Assembly: GCF_041714655.1 (NCBI RefSeq)
Contig: NZ_CP168219.1
Location: 806,001-870,000, forward strand
DNA: 64,000 nucleotides
Source of the DNA: Pseudoroseicyclus_A sp041714655
Lineage (GTDB): Bacteria; Pseudomonadota; Alphaproteobacteria; Rhodobacterales; Rhodobacteraceae
Direction: 5' to 3'
Below are positions 50,084 through 63,895 of this stretch, piece after piece; the stretch's first letter is position 1; each line of letters begins with the position of its first letter. The notes under the pieces are model-generated. The model saw nothing but the letters and a program-made list of their open reading frames with translations, was not told the origin of the DNA and ran no database searches. The position numbers and the translations under genes are program-made.

Positions 50084-51610
50084 TCAGGCATGTTCGGCCT
50101 CTACGTCGTGCATGTCATGGGCGCCGCCGAGCAACAGCCCGATCTGTTCCATCGTCAGCCCCTGCGCCGGGCGCGGGGCAGAGAGGACGCCGCCGTTGAG
50201 CGCGGCGAAGCGGTCTGAGATCTCCATCAGCTCGTCGAGGTCCTGGCTGACGACGATCACCGCGGCGCCCTTGGACGCTAGGTCAAGGAGCGCCTGACGG
50301 ATCGCGGCGGCGGCGGAGGCATCGACCCCCCAGGTCGGCTGGTTGACCACCAGCACCTCGGGGGCCTGCATGATCTCGCGCCCGATGACGAATTTCTGCA
50401 GGTTCCCGCCGGAGAGCGAGCGCGCCGCATTGGCGGGCCCCGGCGTCCGCACGTCGAAATCGCGAATGACCTCTTCGGCATAGCCCTTCGAGCGGCCCCA
50501 GGAGATGAAGCCGTTGGAGGAGAGCTTCTTGCGGACGCGCGCGGTCAGCGCCGCGTTCTCCGTCAGCGTCATATCGGGGGCGGAGGCATGGCCGTTCCGT
50601 TCTTCCGGCGCGGCGAGAAGCCCCATGGCCCGGCGCGCATCGGGCGGGCGGTTGCCGATCGGCTTGCCCTTCAGGATCACCATGTCGGGCTTGGTGCGCA
50701 TCTCGCCCGAGAGCGCCAGCAGAAGCTCGTCCTGCCCGTTGCCGGCGACGCCGCCGATGCCGACGATCTCGCCCTTGCGGACCTCGATGTTCACATCCTT
50801 CAGCGCCGTGCCGAAGGCGCGGGGGGAGGGGGCGGCGAGGCCCTTCAGCTCCAGCACCACCTCGCCCGGCGGCGCCGGCTCGCGCTCCGGCACATGCAGG
50901 ACCGAGCCGACCATCATCTCCGCCATCTCCTTGGCGGAGGTCTGGCGCGGGTCGCAGGAGCCCACGACCTTGCCGAGCCGCAGGATCGTCGCGTTCTCGC
51001 AGAGCGCCCGGATCTCTTCCAGCTTGTGGCTGATGTAGAGGATCGAGGTGCCCTCCTCGCGGAGCTTGCGCAGCGTGTGGAAGAGGATCTCCACCTCCTG
51101 CGGCGTCAGCACCGAGGTCGGCTCGTCCATGATGAGGAGCTTGGGATCCTGCAGGAGGCAGCGGATGATTTCCACCCTCTGCCGCTCGCCGGCGGAGAGG
51201 TCCCCGACGGTGCGCGCCGGGTTCAGCGGCAGGCCGTAGGCCTCCGAGACCTCGCGGATCTTCTGCGCCAGTTCGCCCATCGGCGGCGGCGTCTCCATGC
51301 CGAGCGCGATGTTCTCGGCGACGTTGAGCGCATCGAAGAGCGAGAAATGCTGAAACACCATCGCGACGCCGCGGGCGCGGGCGTCGGAGGGCTGGCTCGG
51401 CTCGTAGGGCGCGCCGGCCAGCGTCATCGTGCCGGTGTCGGGGCGCACGAGGCCGTAGATCGTCTTGACCAGAGTCGACTTGCCGGCACCGTTCTCGCCG
51501 AGGAGCGCATGGACCTCACCGGCCCCGATATCGAAACTCACATCTTCGTTCGCCACCACGCCGGGATAGGCCTTCGTCAGCCCTTTCAGGCTGAGCAGCA
51601 CGTCACTCAT
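50084..51610 (-). CDS. ABC transporter ATPase with two nucleotide-binding domains
   Basis: A 508-residue tandem ATPase of the sugar/nucleoside importer type. First domain: Walker A GENGAGKST, signature LSAGERQRVE, Walker B LLIMDEPTSVLTP. Second domain is degenerate in its Walker A (GVAGNGQDELL) and signature (LSGGNLQKFV), with VNQPTWGVD as Walker B variant. That asymmetry is normal for RbsA/YufO-like proteins. Its ATG (51610) overlaps the stop of xdhC by four bases (ATGA), physically linking transport to purine oxidation. Confidence 0.94.
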   Translation of the reverse strand: MSDVLLSLKGLTKAYPGVVANEDVSFDIGAGEVHALLGENGAGKSTLVKTIYGLVRPDTGTMTLAGAPYEPSQPSDARARGVAMVFQHFSLFDALNVAENIALGMETPPPMGELAQKIREVSEAYGLPLNPARTVGDLSAGERQRVEIIRCLLQDPKLLIMDEPTSVLTPQEVEILFHTLRKLREEGTSILYISHKLEEIRALCENATILRLGKVVGSCDPRQTSAKEMAEMMVGSVLHVPEREPAPPGEVVLELKGLAAPSPRAFGTALKDVNIEVRKGEIVGIGGVAGNGQDELLLALSGEMRTKPDMVILKGKPIGNRPPDARRAMGLLAAPEERNGHASAPDMTLTENAALTARVRKKLSSNGFISWGRSKGYAEEVIRDFDVRTPGPANAARSLSGGNLQKFVIGREIMQAPEVLVVNQPTWGVDASAAAAIRQALLDLASKGAAVIVVSQDLDELMEISDRFAALNGGVLSAPRPAQGLTMEQIGLLLGGAHDMHDVEAEHA

Positions 51611-52551
51611 CCAGTCATGTCCCCCGTCTGCGCCGCCCGTCTGGCCCCTGCGGCTTTTCCGGAGATTAGGGCAGCGGCCACCCCTATCGCAATGGCCTGT
51701 GGGTCCCGACCGTACGATGGGTCGCCTATCGGGCAGGCAATGCGGGATATTTGTGCGCCGGAATGGCCCAAGGCGGCCAATCGGTTGCGGAAGCGTGCCC
51801 ATTTGCTGTGCGAGCCGATGAGGCCGGCATGGGCGAATCCATGGGTGAGGAGCGCATGGCAGAGCGCGAGGTCGAGCGGGTGGGAATGGGTGACGATCAG
51901 ATGCCCCGCGTCCGTCGGCAGGCCGGGCACGAGCGCCGCCGGATCCGCCGCCACACGCGCGGTCACGCCCTGGGGCAGGGCCTCCGGCAGCCGCGCTTCC
52001 GCAACGTCGACCAGCGTCACGTTGAAGCCGGGCAGGGGGGCGATGACCCCGGCGAGCGCCCGCCCGACATGCCCGGCCCCCCAGATGAAGAGCGGCGCGC
52101 CCCCGGCCGGCGCTGCCTCGATCAGCCAGCCGGCCAGCTCCACCGGCGCCGCCCCCGGCTTCATCCGCCGCGCCCGGGAAGCGACCTTCTCCGGCATCTC
52201 CGCCGCCGCGCCCATGGGGCGGGCATAGGGCAGGGCCTCCGGCAGGCTGCCCGCGTCGAATCGCTCCCAGACCAGCCGCACCGCGCCGCCGCAGCACTGG
52301 TCGAGCGCGGGGCCGAGCGCCTTCGTCTCGCGCCGGATGCCCGGCCCGCCGGCCAGCATTGCCCGCGCCTCGTCCATGGCCGTCCATTCGAGGTTGCCGC
52401 CGCCGATGGTGCCCTCGGCGCCGCCCTCCCAGATCAGCATCGCCGTCCCCGCCCCCCGCGGCGCCGAGCCTGCGGTATGGGTGACGAGCAGCCGCACCAC
52501 CGCGCCATGCGCCGCCACGGCGTCCGTCAGGGCCGGCAGGTCGAAGCTCAT
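51607..52551 (-). CDS. xdhC: Xanthine dehydrogenase accessory protein
   Basis: A 314-residue XdhC, which binds molybdenum cofactor, helps its sulfuration and inserts it into XdhB. Motifs: GSAPRGAGTAMLIWEGGAEG near the N-terminus, the QCCGGAVRLVWE cysteine pair (about residue 92), then a Rossmann-like domain FIWGAGHVGRALAGVIAPLP and the late GSHSKWARFRNRL segment. Start ATG 52551 lies just after a palindrome-rich gap. Coupled to the ABC ATPase downstream. Confidence 0.95.
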   Translation of the reverse strand: MSFDLPALTDAVAAHGAVVRLLVTHTAGSAPRGAGTAMLIWEGGAEGTIGGGNLEWTAMDEARAMLAGGPGIRRETKALGPALDQCCGGAVRLVWERFDAGSLPEALPYARPMGAAAEMPEKVASRARRMKPGAAPVELAGWLIEAAPAGGAPLFIWGAGHVGRALAGVIAPLPGFNVTLVDVAEARLPEALPQGVTARVAADPAALVPGLPTDAGHLIVTHSHPLDLALCHALLTHGFAHAGLIGSHSKWARFRNRLAALGHSGAQISRIACPIGDPSYGRDPQAIAIGVAAALISGKAAGARRAAQTGDMTG

Positions 52552-52564
52552 CCCCGGCCCCCCC

Positions 52565-52633
52565 AGTCTTTGCTCCCGAAAAATCCTCGGGGGGAGTCGC
52601 CCTTCAGGGCGACGGGGGGCAGACAGCCCCCCC
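52565..52633 (-). repeat. Dispersed intergenic repeat, copy B
   Basis: Reverse complement of copy A at 3322-3391: AGTCTTTGCTCCCG, ATCCTCGGGGGGA, hairpin GTCGCCC/GGGCGAC, then CGGGGGGCAGACAGCCCCCC. The GAGGAT and CGGGAGCAAAGAC blocks are separated by AAAA here and by GCC in copy A. Confidence 0.75.
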
Positions 52634-52696
52634 GGCCGCCCCGGCGGCCGGCGATTTCCATATGGAAATCGCGCGCGGAAACCATGTGGTTCCCGC
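52632..52696. repeat. Three successive palindromes between xdhB and xdhC
   Basis: CCGGCCGCC/GGCGGCCGG (52632-52651), a perfect 22-base palindrome GCGATTTCCAT + ATGGAAATCGC (52651-52672), and GCGGAAACCA/TGGTTCCCGC (52675-52696) with one mismatch. They fill the gap behind copy B. Confidence 0.8.
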
Positions 52697-52705
52697 CGCC
52701 CGCCA

Positions 52706-55140
<2,435 letters not shown>

Positions 55141-55144
<4 letters not shown>

Positions 55145-56487
55145 GCCCGCACCTCCTCTTTGCGGCCCGCCATCTCGGCGGCATAGCGCAAGGCCAGCCC
55201 CCGCGCGGCCTCGGCCCGGTAGCCGGCGGAGGCGCGCATGTCGGAGAGGGGGGTGAAGTCGGCATCGAGCGCCGGGAGGGCGGCTTTCACCACCTCTTCC
55301 GTCAGGGGCTTGCCCATCAGCGCCGCCTCGAAGCCGGAAGCGCGCTTCGGGATGCCCGCCATCCCGCCGAAGGCGACGCGGGCGGAGGAGACAGACCCGT
55401 CTGTCTCCTCGATATTGAAGGCGGCGAGGACGGAGGAGATGTCCTGATCGAACCGCTTGGAGATCTTCCAGACGCGAAGCGCCGGGGCGCTGGCGGGGAA
55501 GCTCACCGCCTCGACGAACTCGCCCTCGCGCCGGTCCTGCTTGCCGTAATCGAGGAAGAACTCCTCCAGCGGCAGGTCGCGCCGGTCGCTCCCGGCCCGC
55601 AGGTGCAGGGTCGCGCCGAGCGCGATCAGCACCGGGGCGTTGTCGCCGATGGGCGAGGCATTGGCGAGCGAACCGCCGATGGTCGCCGCCGAGCGGATCT
55701 GCACGGAGGCGAAGCGGCGGAGCATCGCCGCATAGCTCGGATGGTGCTCGGCGAGGAGCGGCAGGAGCGTCTCCATCGTCTCCATCGCGCCGGCACGGAT
55801 CATCCCGTCGGTCACCGTCACGCCCTTCAGGTCGGCACAGCGGTTGAGGAAGATGATGGGCGAGATGTCGCGGAGCTGCTTGGTCACCCAGAGCCCGACG
55901 TCCGTGGCTCCGGCGACCAGCGTCGCCCCCGGGTTGGCCGCATAGAGCTCCGCCAGCGCATCGGCGCTGACCGGGGCGAATTCCGCCGCCTCGGCCTCCG
56001 GCCCCCGCTCGTCCATCCAGCCCGGCACCGGCGCGCCCTCTGCGGCCTTGGCGGCGCGGACGATCGGGGCGTAGCCGGTGCAGCGGCAGAGGTTGCCGGC
56101 GAGCACATCGTCATGATCCGTTCGCCCGTTCAGATGCCCGACGGCCATCGAGACGATGAAGCCCGGCGTGCAGAAACCGCACTGGGACCCGTGCTTCTCG
56201 ATCATCGCTTCCTGCACCGGGTGGAGCGTGCCATCCGGCCCGGCGATGCCCTCGACCGTGCGGACGGCCTTCCCCTCGAGCTGCGGCAGGAAGAGGATGC
56301 AGGCGTTGAGCGCCCGCGCGCCGCCCTCGTCGGTGATCATCACCGTGCAGGCGCCGCAATCGCCTTCGTTGCATCCTTCCTTGGTGCCCGTGAGGCGCCG
56401 CTCGATGCGCAGCCAGTCGAGCAGCGTGATGTCGGGTGCGGCCTCGGCCGTCACCTCTTCTCCGTTGAGAAGAAAGCGCACCTGCAT
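55141..56487 (-). CDS. xdhA: Xanthine dehydrogenase iron-sulfur/FAD subunit
   Basis: A 448-residue subunit. The [2Fe-2S] I ferredoxin domain has CNEGDCGACTV and a further Cys in NACILF; the [2Fe-2S] II domain has CGFCTPGFIVSMAV and NLCRCTGYAPI. The C-terminal half is the FAD domain (ATLVAGATDVGLWVTKQL; IRSAATIGGSLANASPIGDN) that reduces NAD+. Fusion of iron-sulfur and FAD parts in one chain is normal for Rhodobacter XdhA. ATG 56487 begins at the core; no longer start has a ribosome site. First gene of the purine operon. Confidence 0.96.
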
Positions 56488-56606
56488 ATGTCGGTCCCGC
56501 CGCTGTACCACCCCTGGCGCACCCGCTGCCGATGCGGCGTAGACAGCGTGCCCTTTGAGGTCTCGATGAAATCGGGCCGGGCGGCGCTTGGCAAGTCTTT
56601 CGCCAC

Positions 56607-56664
56607 GCGCAAGCGGCCCGCGCGCGCCGGAAAAGCCCTGCGGCATGGATTTTGCCGCTTGCGC
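56607..56664. promoter_or_regulatory. Perfect 11-bp inverted repeat upstream of xdhA
   Basis: GCGCAAGCGGC (56607-56617) and GCCGCTTGCGC (56654-56664), 36 bases apart, in the 229-base divergent gap between xdhA and the DUF2269 gene. Could be a pair of half-sites or one hairpin. No sigma-70 pair is clear in this gap. Confidence 0.5.
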
Positions 56665-56716
56665 GACCTTGCGGAAGGGGGCACCGCTTGAGGCGGGAGA
56701 AAAGGGGAGGGGTGCC

Positions 56717-57253
56717 ATGGATGCCTATGGCTTCTTGAAATTTGTGCATGTTCTGTCGGCCTTTGCCTGGGTGGGCGGCGGCTTGACCTTCGTGGTGTTC
56801 ACGCTCGTCATCGGCCCGAATGTCGACCGGCAGATGCGGCTGATGAGCGAGATGGCGGGCGTCGGGCTCGCCCTTCTGACGCCGGGCGCGTTGCTGACGC
56901 TGGTGTCGGGCGGGCTCCTCGTCTGGCTCGGCGCCTGGGGGGCGGAGGCCTGGGTGGCGATCTCGCTGATCCTGGCGCTGATCTCGGCGGTGAACGGCGG
57001 GGCGGTGCTCGGCCCGAGGCTCGGCAAGGTGGCGGCGGCCGAGGCGGCGGGGGACCGCGCCGCGGCGCTGGCGGCCGCGCAGCGGATCCTGCCCTTCAGC
57101 CGGGCGGAGCAGATGGGCAACGTGCTGGTCATCTTCCTGATGGTGACCAAGCCGGGCTGGGGCGAGCTCTGGATCGCCGCGCTGGCCGCGATGCTGCTGG
57201 CCGGCCTCGGCGTGGTGCTCGTCCGGCGGGGGCGTTTGCCGGGCGCGACGTGA
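56717..57253 (+). CDS. DUF2269-type membrane protein
   Basis: A 178-residue inner membrane protein with four helices (FVHVLSAFAWVGGGLTFVVF, GLALLTPGALLTLVSGGLLV, WVAISLILALISAVNGGAVL, LWIAALAAMLLAGLGVVLV). The first helix KFVHVLSAFAWVGG resembles the heme/quinone-related H-x-x-x-A-x-x-W-V-G motif of DUF2269 and CopD-like proteins. Start ATG 56717 follows GGGGAGGGG. It is divergent from xdhA, but nothing shows a link. Function unknown. Confidence 0.83.
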   Translation: MDAYGFLKFVHVLSAFAWVGGGLTFVVFTLVIGPNVDRQMRLMSEMAGVGLALLTPGALLTLVSGGLLVWLGAWGAEAWVAISLILALISAVNGGAVLGPRLGKVAAAEAAGDRAAALAAAQRILPFSRAEQMGNVLVIFLMVTKPGWGELWIAALAAMLLAGLGVVLVRRGRLPGAT

Positions 57254-57535
57254 AGTCAGGTATTCCATACTCGCGGGACGCGAGGGGCTTCCGTAGCAGG
57301 CATCATCCGATTGCAGCCGGATAGGCCCTCGTGAGCCGCGGCGCCCGGCCCGCGAACCGGGCTCCGCCACTCACGGGGCGCCAGAAAGCCCTCGGCATTG
57401 CCGGGGGCTTTTTCCGTTCTGGCGGCAGGCTGGTTCGGCCCGCCCTAACGGGCGGGCTCGCGAGGCGGCGGAAGGGCCCCCACGGAAGCGCCGGGCCCCA
57501 TTGCCCCGGGGCGGCGGCGGCGGCATCCTCGCCCC
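57254..57535 (+). ncRNA. Structured intergenic region with terminator, candidate small RNA
   Basis: No coding frame. Elements in order: hairpin ATCCG/CGGAT (57305-57322); outer stem GCCCTCGTGAG/CTCACGGGGC (57325-57335 with 57370-57379) enclosing GCCCGG/CCGGGC (57343-57362); terminator hairpin AAGCCCTCGGC/GCCGGGGGCTT followed by TTTTT (57386-57413), itself wrapped by CGCCAGAA/TTCTGGCG (57379-57424); and CCCGCCC/GGGCGGG (57439-57456). A folded RNA of about 110 nt ending in a U-run is the simplest reading. It is not a tRNA. Confidence 0.5.
57385..57413 (+). terminator. Intrinsic terminator
   Basis: AAAGCCCTCGGC, loop ATT, GCCGGGGGCTTT then TTT. One wobble-type mismatch. The best Rho-independent terminator in the window, 123 bases upstream of dnaE. 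Confidence 0.75.
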
Positions 57536-61036
<3,501 letters not shown>

Positions 61037-61211
61037 CGGAGGCTGCCTTCGGCCGATCGGGCCGATTCTCCCGGGGACATCCGCAGAACCAGGGCAGGGG
61101 CGCAGATCGCCCTTTTGCCCGGCAATCTGCCTGAATCGCCGGCATTCCGGCTTCCGGCTGGCAGAGTCCCGCGCATTGGCCGGGGGCCTGTGGATAAGAC
61201 TCGCGGCAGAC

Positions 61212-61225
61212 AGACCGTTCGGTCT
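61212..61225. promoter_or_regulatory. TetR-type palindrome upstream of the lipoprotein gene
   Basis: AGACCG-TT-CGGTCT, a perfect palindrome 31 bases ahead of ATG 61256. On the minus strand it reads TAGACCGAACGGTCTG, close to the TAGACC-N4-GGTCTA sites of NemR-like TetR repressors. No TetR gene is in the window. Confidence 0.5.
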
Positions 61226-61255
61226 AGACAGCCGCCGGGACATCAGGGGCAAAGC

Positions 61256-62056
61256 ATGCGTGCGATCTTCGCCGCCTTCGGGGCGGCCATCTTCCTTTCC
61301 GGCTGCGGCGATCCGCTTTCAGACATCGGCCGTTTCGACGGCGCCCTCGGCCCCGCTGCCACCCCCGGCCTCGTCGCCCCCGCGGATGAACTCACCGGGT
61401 TCGGCTTCCTGCGCGGCGCCTGGGAAGGCGCGGCGGCGGAAGATCCGGCCGCCGAGCCCGCCTCCGCCGAACCGGCCTCCGCTGCCGCCGCGCCGCCGGC
61501 CGGCCGGGGCGGCTTCCTCGGCGGGCTCTTCTCGGGCGCGACACCTGCCTCCGCCAATCCCGGCGCCGAGGTGGCGAACCAGGTGGCGCCGGGCACGGTT
61601 CTGCCCTGGGGCGAGGTCGGCGCGATCTGCGGGCTCGACCGCCGCGAGATGGGCAGCCGCATGGGCGCCGCCTCCGGCTTCGAGATCTGGGACCCTTCGG
61701 GCGGTGCCACCACCGCCCATACGCTTTACATCACCGGCTTTTCCGACGGCTGCGCCCGGCAGGTCACCGCCGCCATGGCGCTTTTCGGTGATGTCGGGAC
61801 TTACGAATTCGTGCGCTATTCCACGCCCGAATCCGCCATGCCGATGATGCCGACCGATGTGGCCTACGAGGCCATCAAGTCCTCCGCCTGCGGCGTCCCC
61901 GCCGGCACGCCCTGCGGCGGCCGGCTCGATGCGCTCGACCGGCGGACGACCTTCCTGACGCTCTACCAGGGCTTCGGCAGCGGTGCCTCGGCGAGCCTGC
62001 TTCTGTCGAACGGCCGGCTGGCAGCGACGGATTTCCCCGGCGGCGCCGAGAGCTGA
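61256..62056 (+). CDS. Predicted lipoprotein of unknown function
   Basis: A 266-residue envelope protein. The N-terminus AIFAAFGAAIFLSGCG is a lipoprotein signal with lipobox LSGC. Residues about 55-110 are Ala/Pro/Glu-rich and disordered. The C-terminal ~150 residues form the conserved part: ICGLDRREMGSRMGAASGFE, HTLYITGFSDGCARQVTAAM, SSACGVPAGTPCGGRLDALD with four cysteines, and FLTLYQGFGSGASASLLLSN. No known family. It lies behind a TetR-like palindrome. ATG 61256 is preceded by CAGGGG. Confidence 0.78.
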   Translation: MRAIFAAFGAAIFLSGCGDPLSDIGRFDGALGPAATPGLVAPADELTGFGFLRGAWEGAAAEDPAAEPASAEPASAAAAPPAGRGGFLGGLFSGATPASANPGAEVANQVAPGTVLPWGEVGAICGLDRREMGSRMGAASGFEIWDPSGGATTAHTLYITGFSDGCARQVTAAMALFGDVGTYEFVRYSTPESAMPMMPTDVAYEAIKSSACGVPAGTPCGGRLDALDRRTTFLTLYQGFGSGASASLLLSNGRLAATDFPGGAES

Positions 62057-62091
62057 CGCCGGCCCGGGGAGCCGCCATCAGGAATGCGACT

Positions 62092-62292
62092 TCAGTAGTG
62101 CGGCGGCGGCCGGTCCACCGGCGACATCTGGCCGCCGGCCTCCCGCTCCGCCTCGCGCTCCATCAGCATCTGCACGCGCCGCTCCAGCCGCGCGATGGCG
62201 CGCGCCTGCCGGGCGACCTCGCCCGAGAGGTCGTCATTGGCGCGCTCCAGATGCGCGAGGCGTTCTTCGATCTCTCTCATGAAGCCGGTCAT
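62092..62292 (-). CDS. slyX: SlyX-family protein
   Basis: A 66-residue coiled-coil protein ending in PPPHY, the SlyX tail. The body REIEERLAHLERANDDLSGE and ARAIARLERRVQMLMERE has heptad leucine/alanine spacing. ATG 62292 (MTGFMREIEE) or ATG 62280 are both possible. Function unknown. Divergent from hisS. Confidence 0.85.
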   Translation of the reverse strand: MTGFMREIEERLAHLERANDDLSGEVARQARAIARLERRVQMLMEREAEREAGGQMSPVDRPPPHY

Positions 62293-62407
62293 GCCGCCGG
62301 CGGCCCCGCTTGTCCAGCCCGGGAGACGCCCGGCAAAGGCGGGCGCTGTTGCTCCCCGGGGAGAGGAGCGGTAAGGCAGCCGCGCCGGTTTCGGGGAGTG
62401 AAGGCAG

Positions 62408-63895
62408 ATGGCCAAGGACAAGCGGCGGCGGCCGAAGGCCGAGACGCCAAGGGGATTTCGCGATTACTTCGGCGCCGAGGTCACGGGCCGCGCGGCGATG
62501 CTCGCGCAGATCGCCGAGATCTACCGCGCCTACGGCTTCGAGGCGCTCGAGACCTCCGCCGTCGAGACCGTCGAGGCGCTGGGCAAGTTCCTCCCCGATG
62601 TCGACCGCCCCAACGAGGGCGTCTTCGCCTGGGAGGAGGAGGGCGACTGGCTCGCCCTGCGCTATGACCTGACGGCGCCGCTCGCCCGCGTCTATGCGCA
62701 ATATCGGAACGAGCTGCCCTCCCCCTATCGCCGCTACCAGATGGGCACCGTCTGGCGGAACGAGAAGCCGGGCCCGGGCCGCTTCCGCCAGTTCTATCAA
62801 TGCGATGCCGATACGGTCGGCGCGCCATCCGTCGCCGCCGATGCCGAGATCTGCGCCATGGCCGCCGATGTGCTCGAGGCCATCGGCATCGCGCGGGGCG
62901 ACTACCTCCTCCGCGTCAACAACCGCAAGGTGCTGAACGGCGTGATGGAGGTCGCGGGCGTCCTCGACCCCGAGGATCCGGAGCGCTTCGCTGCCGAGCG
63001 GGGCATCGTGCTCCGCGCCATCGACAAGCTCGACCGGCTGGGCGAGGCCGGGGTGCGGGCTCTGCTGGGCGAGGGGCGGCAGGACGAGAGCGGGGATTTC
63101 ACCAAGGGTGCCGGGCTCTCGCCCGAGCAGGCCGAGGTCGTGCTCGCCTTCACCGAGGCGCGGCGCGACGATGCGGCCGCGACGCTCGCGCGGCTCGGCG
63201 AGCTCGTCGGCCCCTCCGCCACCGGCCGCGCCGGGGTGGAGGAGCTGGAGACCATCGGCACGCTCCTCGACGCGCAGGGCTACGGGCCGGATCGCGTCCT
63301 CATCGACCCCTCCGTCGTCCGCGGGCTCGGCTATTACACCGGCCCCGTCTACGAGGCCGAGCTGACCTTCGAGATCACCGACGAGAAGGGCCGCCCGCGC
63401 TCCTTCGGCTCCGTCGCCGGCGGCGGGCGCTATGACGATCTCGTCAAGCGCTTCACCGGCCAGGAGGTCCCCGCGACCGGCATCTCGCTCGGCGTCGACC
63501 GGCTGCTCGCGGCGCTGGCCGCCAAGCGCGGCGCCGCCGAGGCGGCCCCCGGGCCGGTGGTCGTCACGGTCATGGACCGGGATCGTATGGCCGATTACCT
63601 CGCCATGGCGAGCGAGCTCCGCAATGCCGGCATCCGGGCCGAGGTCTACCTCGGCAACCCGAAGAACTTCGGCAACCAGCTCAAATATGCCGACAAGCGC
63701 GCCTCCCCCGTCGCCGTGATCCAGGGCGAGGACGAGGCCACCCGCGGCGTCCTCCAGCTCAAGGACCTGATCCTCGGCGCGAAGATCGCCGAAAGCGCCA
63801 GCCTCGAGGAATGGAAGGACCAGCCCGCCCAGCGCGAGGTCGCCCGCGGCGATCTCGTCGCCGAGGTCCGCGCCGTGCTGGCCGCCCGCCGATGA
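62408..63895 (+). CDS. hisS: Histidyl-tRNA synthetase
   Basis: A 495-residue class II synthetase. Motif 1 RGFRDYFGAEV, motif 2 YRRYQMGTVWRNEKPGPGRFRQ and FYQCDADTVG, His-specific motifs GLGYYTGPVYEAE and GGGRYDDLVKRF, motif 3 GISLGVDRLLAAL, and the C-terminal anticodon-binding domain (VVVTVMDRDRMADYLAMASE). This longer form is typical of alphaproteobacteria. Its stop overlaps hisZ (ATGA). Confidence 0.97.
   Translation: MAKDKRRRPKAETPRGFRDYFGAEVTGRAAMLAQIAEIYRAYGFEALETSAVETVEALGKFLPDVDRPNEGVFAWEEEGDWLALRYDLTAPLARVYAQYRNELPSPYRRYQMGTVWRNEKPGPGRFRQFYQCDADTVGAPSVAADAEICAMAADVLEAIGIARGDYLLRVNNRKVLNGVMEVAGVLDPEDPERFAAERGIVLRAIDKLDRLGEAGVRALLGEGRQDESGDFTKGAGLSPEQAEVVLAFTEARRDDAAATLARLGELVGPSATGRAGVEELETIGTLLDAQGYGPDRVLIDPSVVRGLGYYTGPVYEAELTFEITDEKGRPRSFGSVAGGGRYDDLVKRFTGQEVPATGISLGVDRLLAALAAKRGAAEAAPGPVVVTVMDRDRMADYLAMASELRNAGIRAEVYLGNPKNFGNQLKYADKRASPVAVIQGEDEATRGVLQLKDLILGAKIAESASLEEWKDQPAQREVARGDLVAEVRAVLAARR

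Noticed and set aside
50084..51610. Loss of function in the second domain of the ABC ATPase
   Set aside because: The degenerate second Walker A is normal in RbsA/YufO-type tandem ATPases.
57325..57382. Possible tRNA ending GGGGCGCCA upstream of dnaE
   Set aside because: No D-arm, anticodon arm or T-loop GTTCGA; the fold is a two-stem hairpin, not a cloverleaf.
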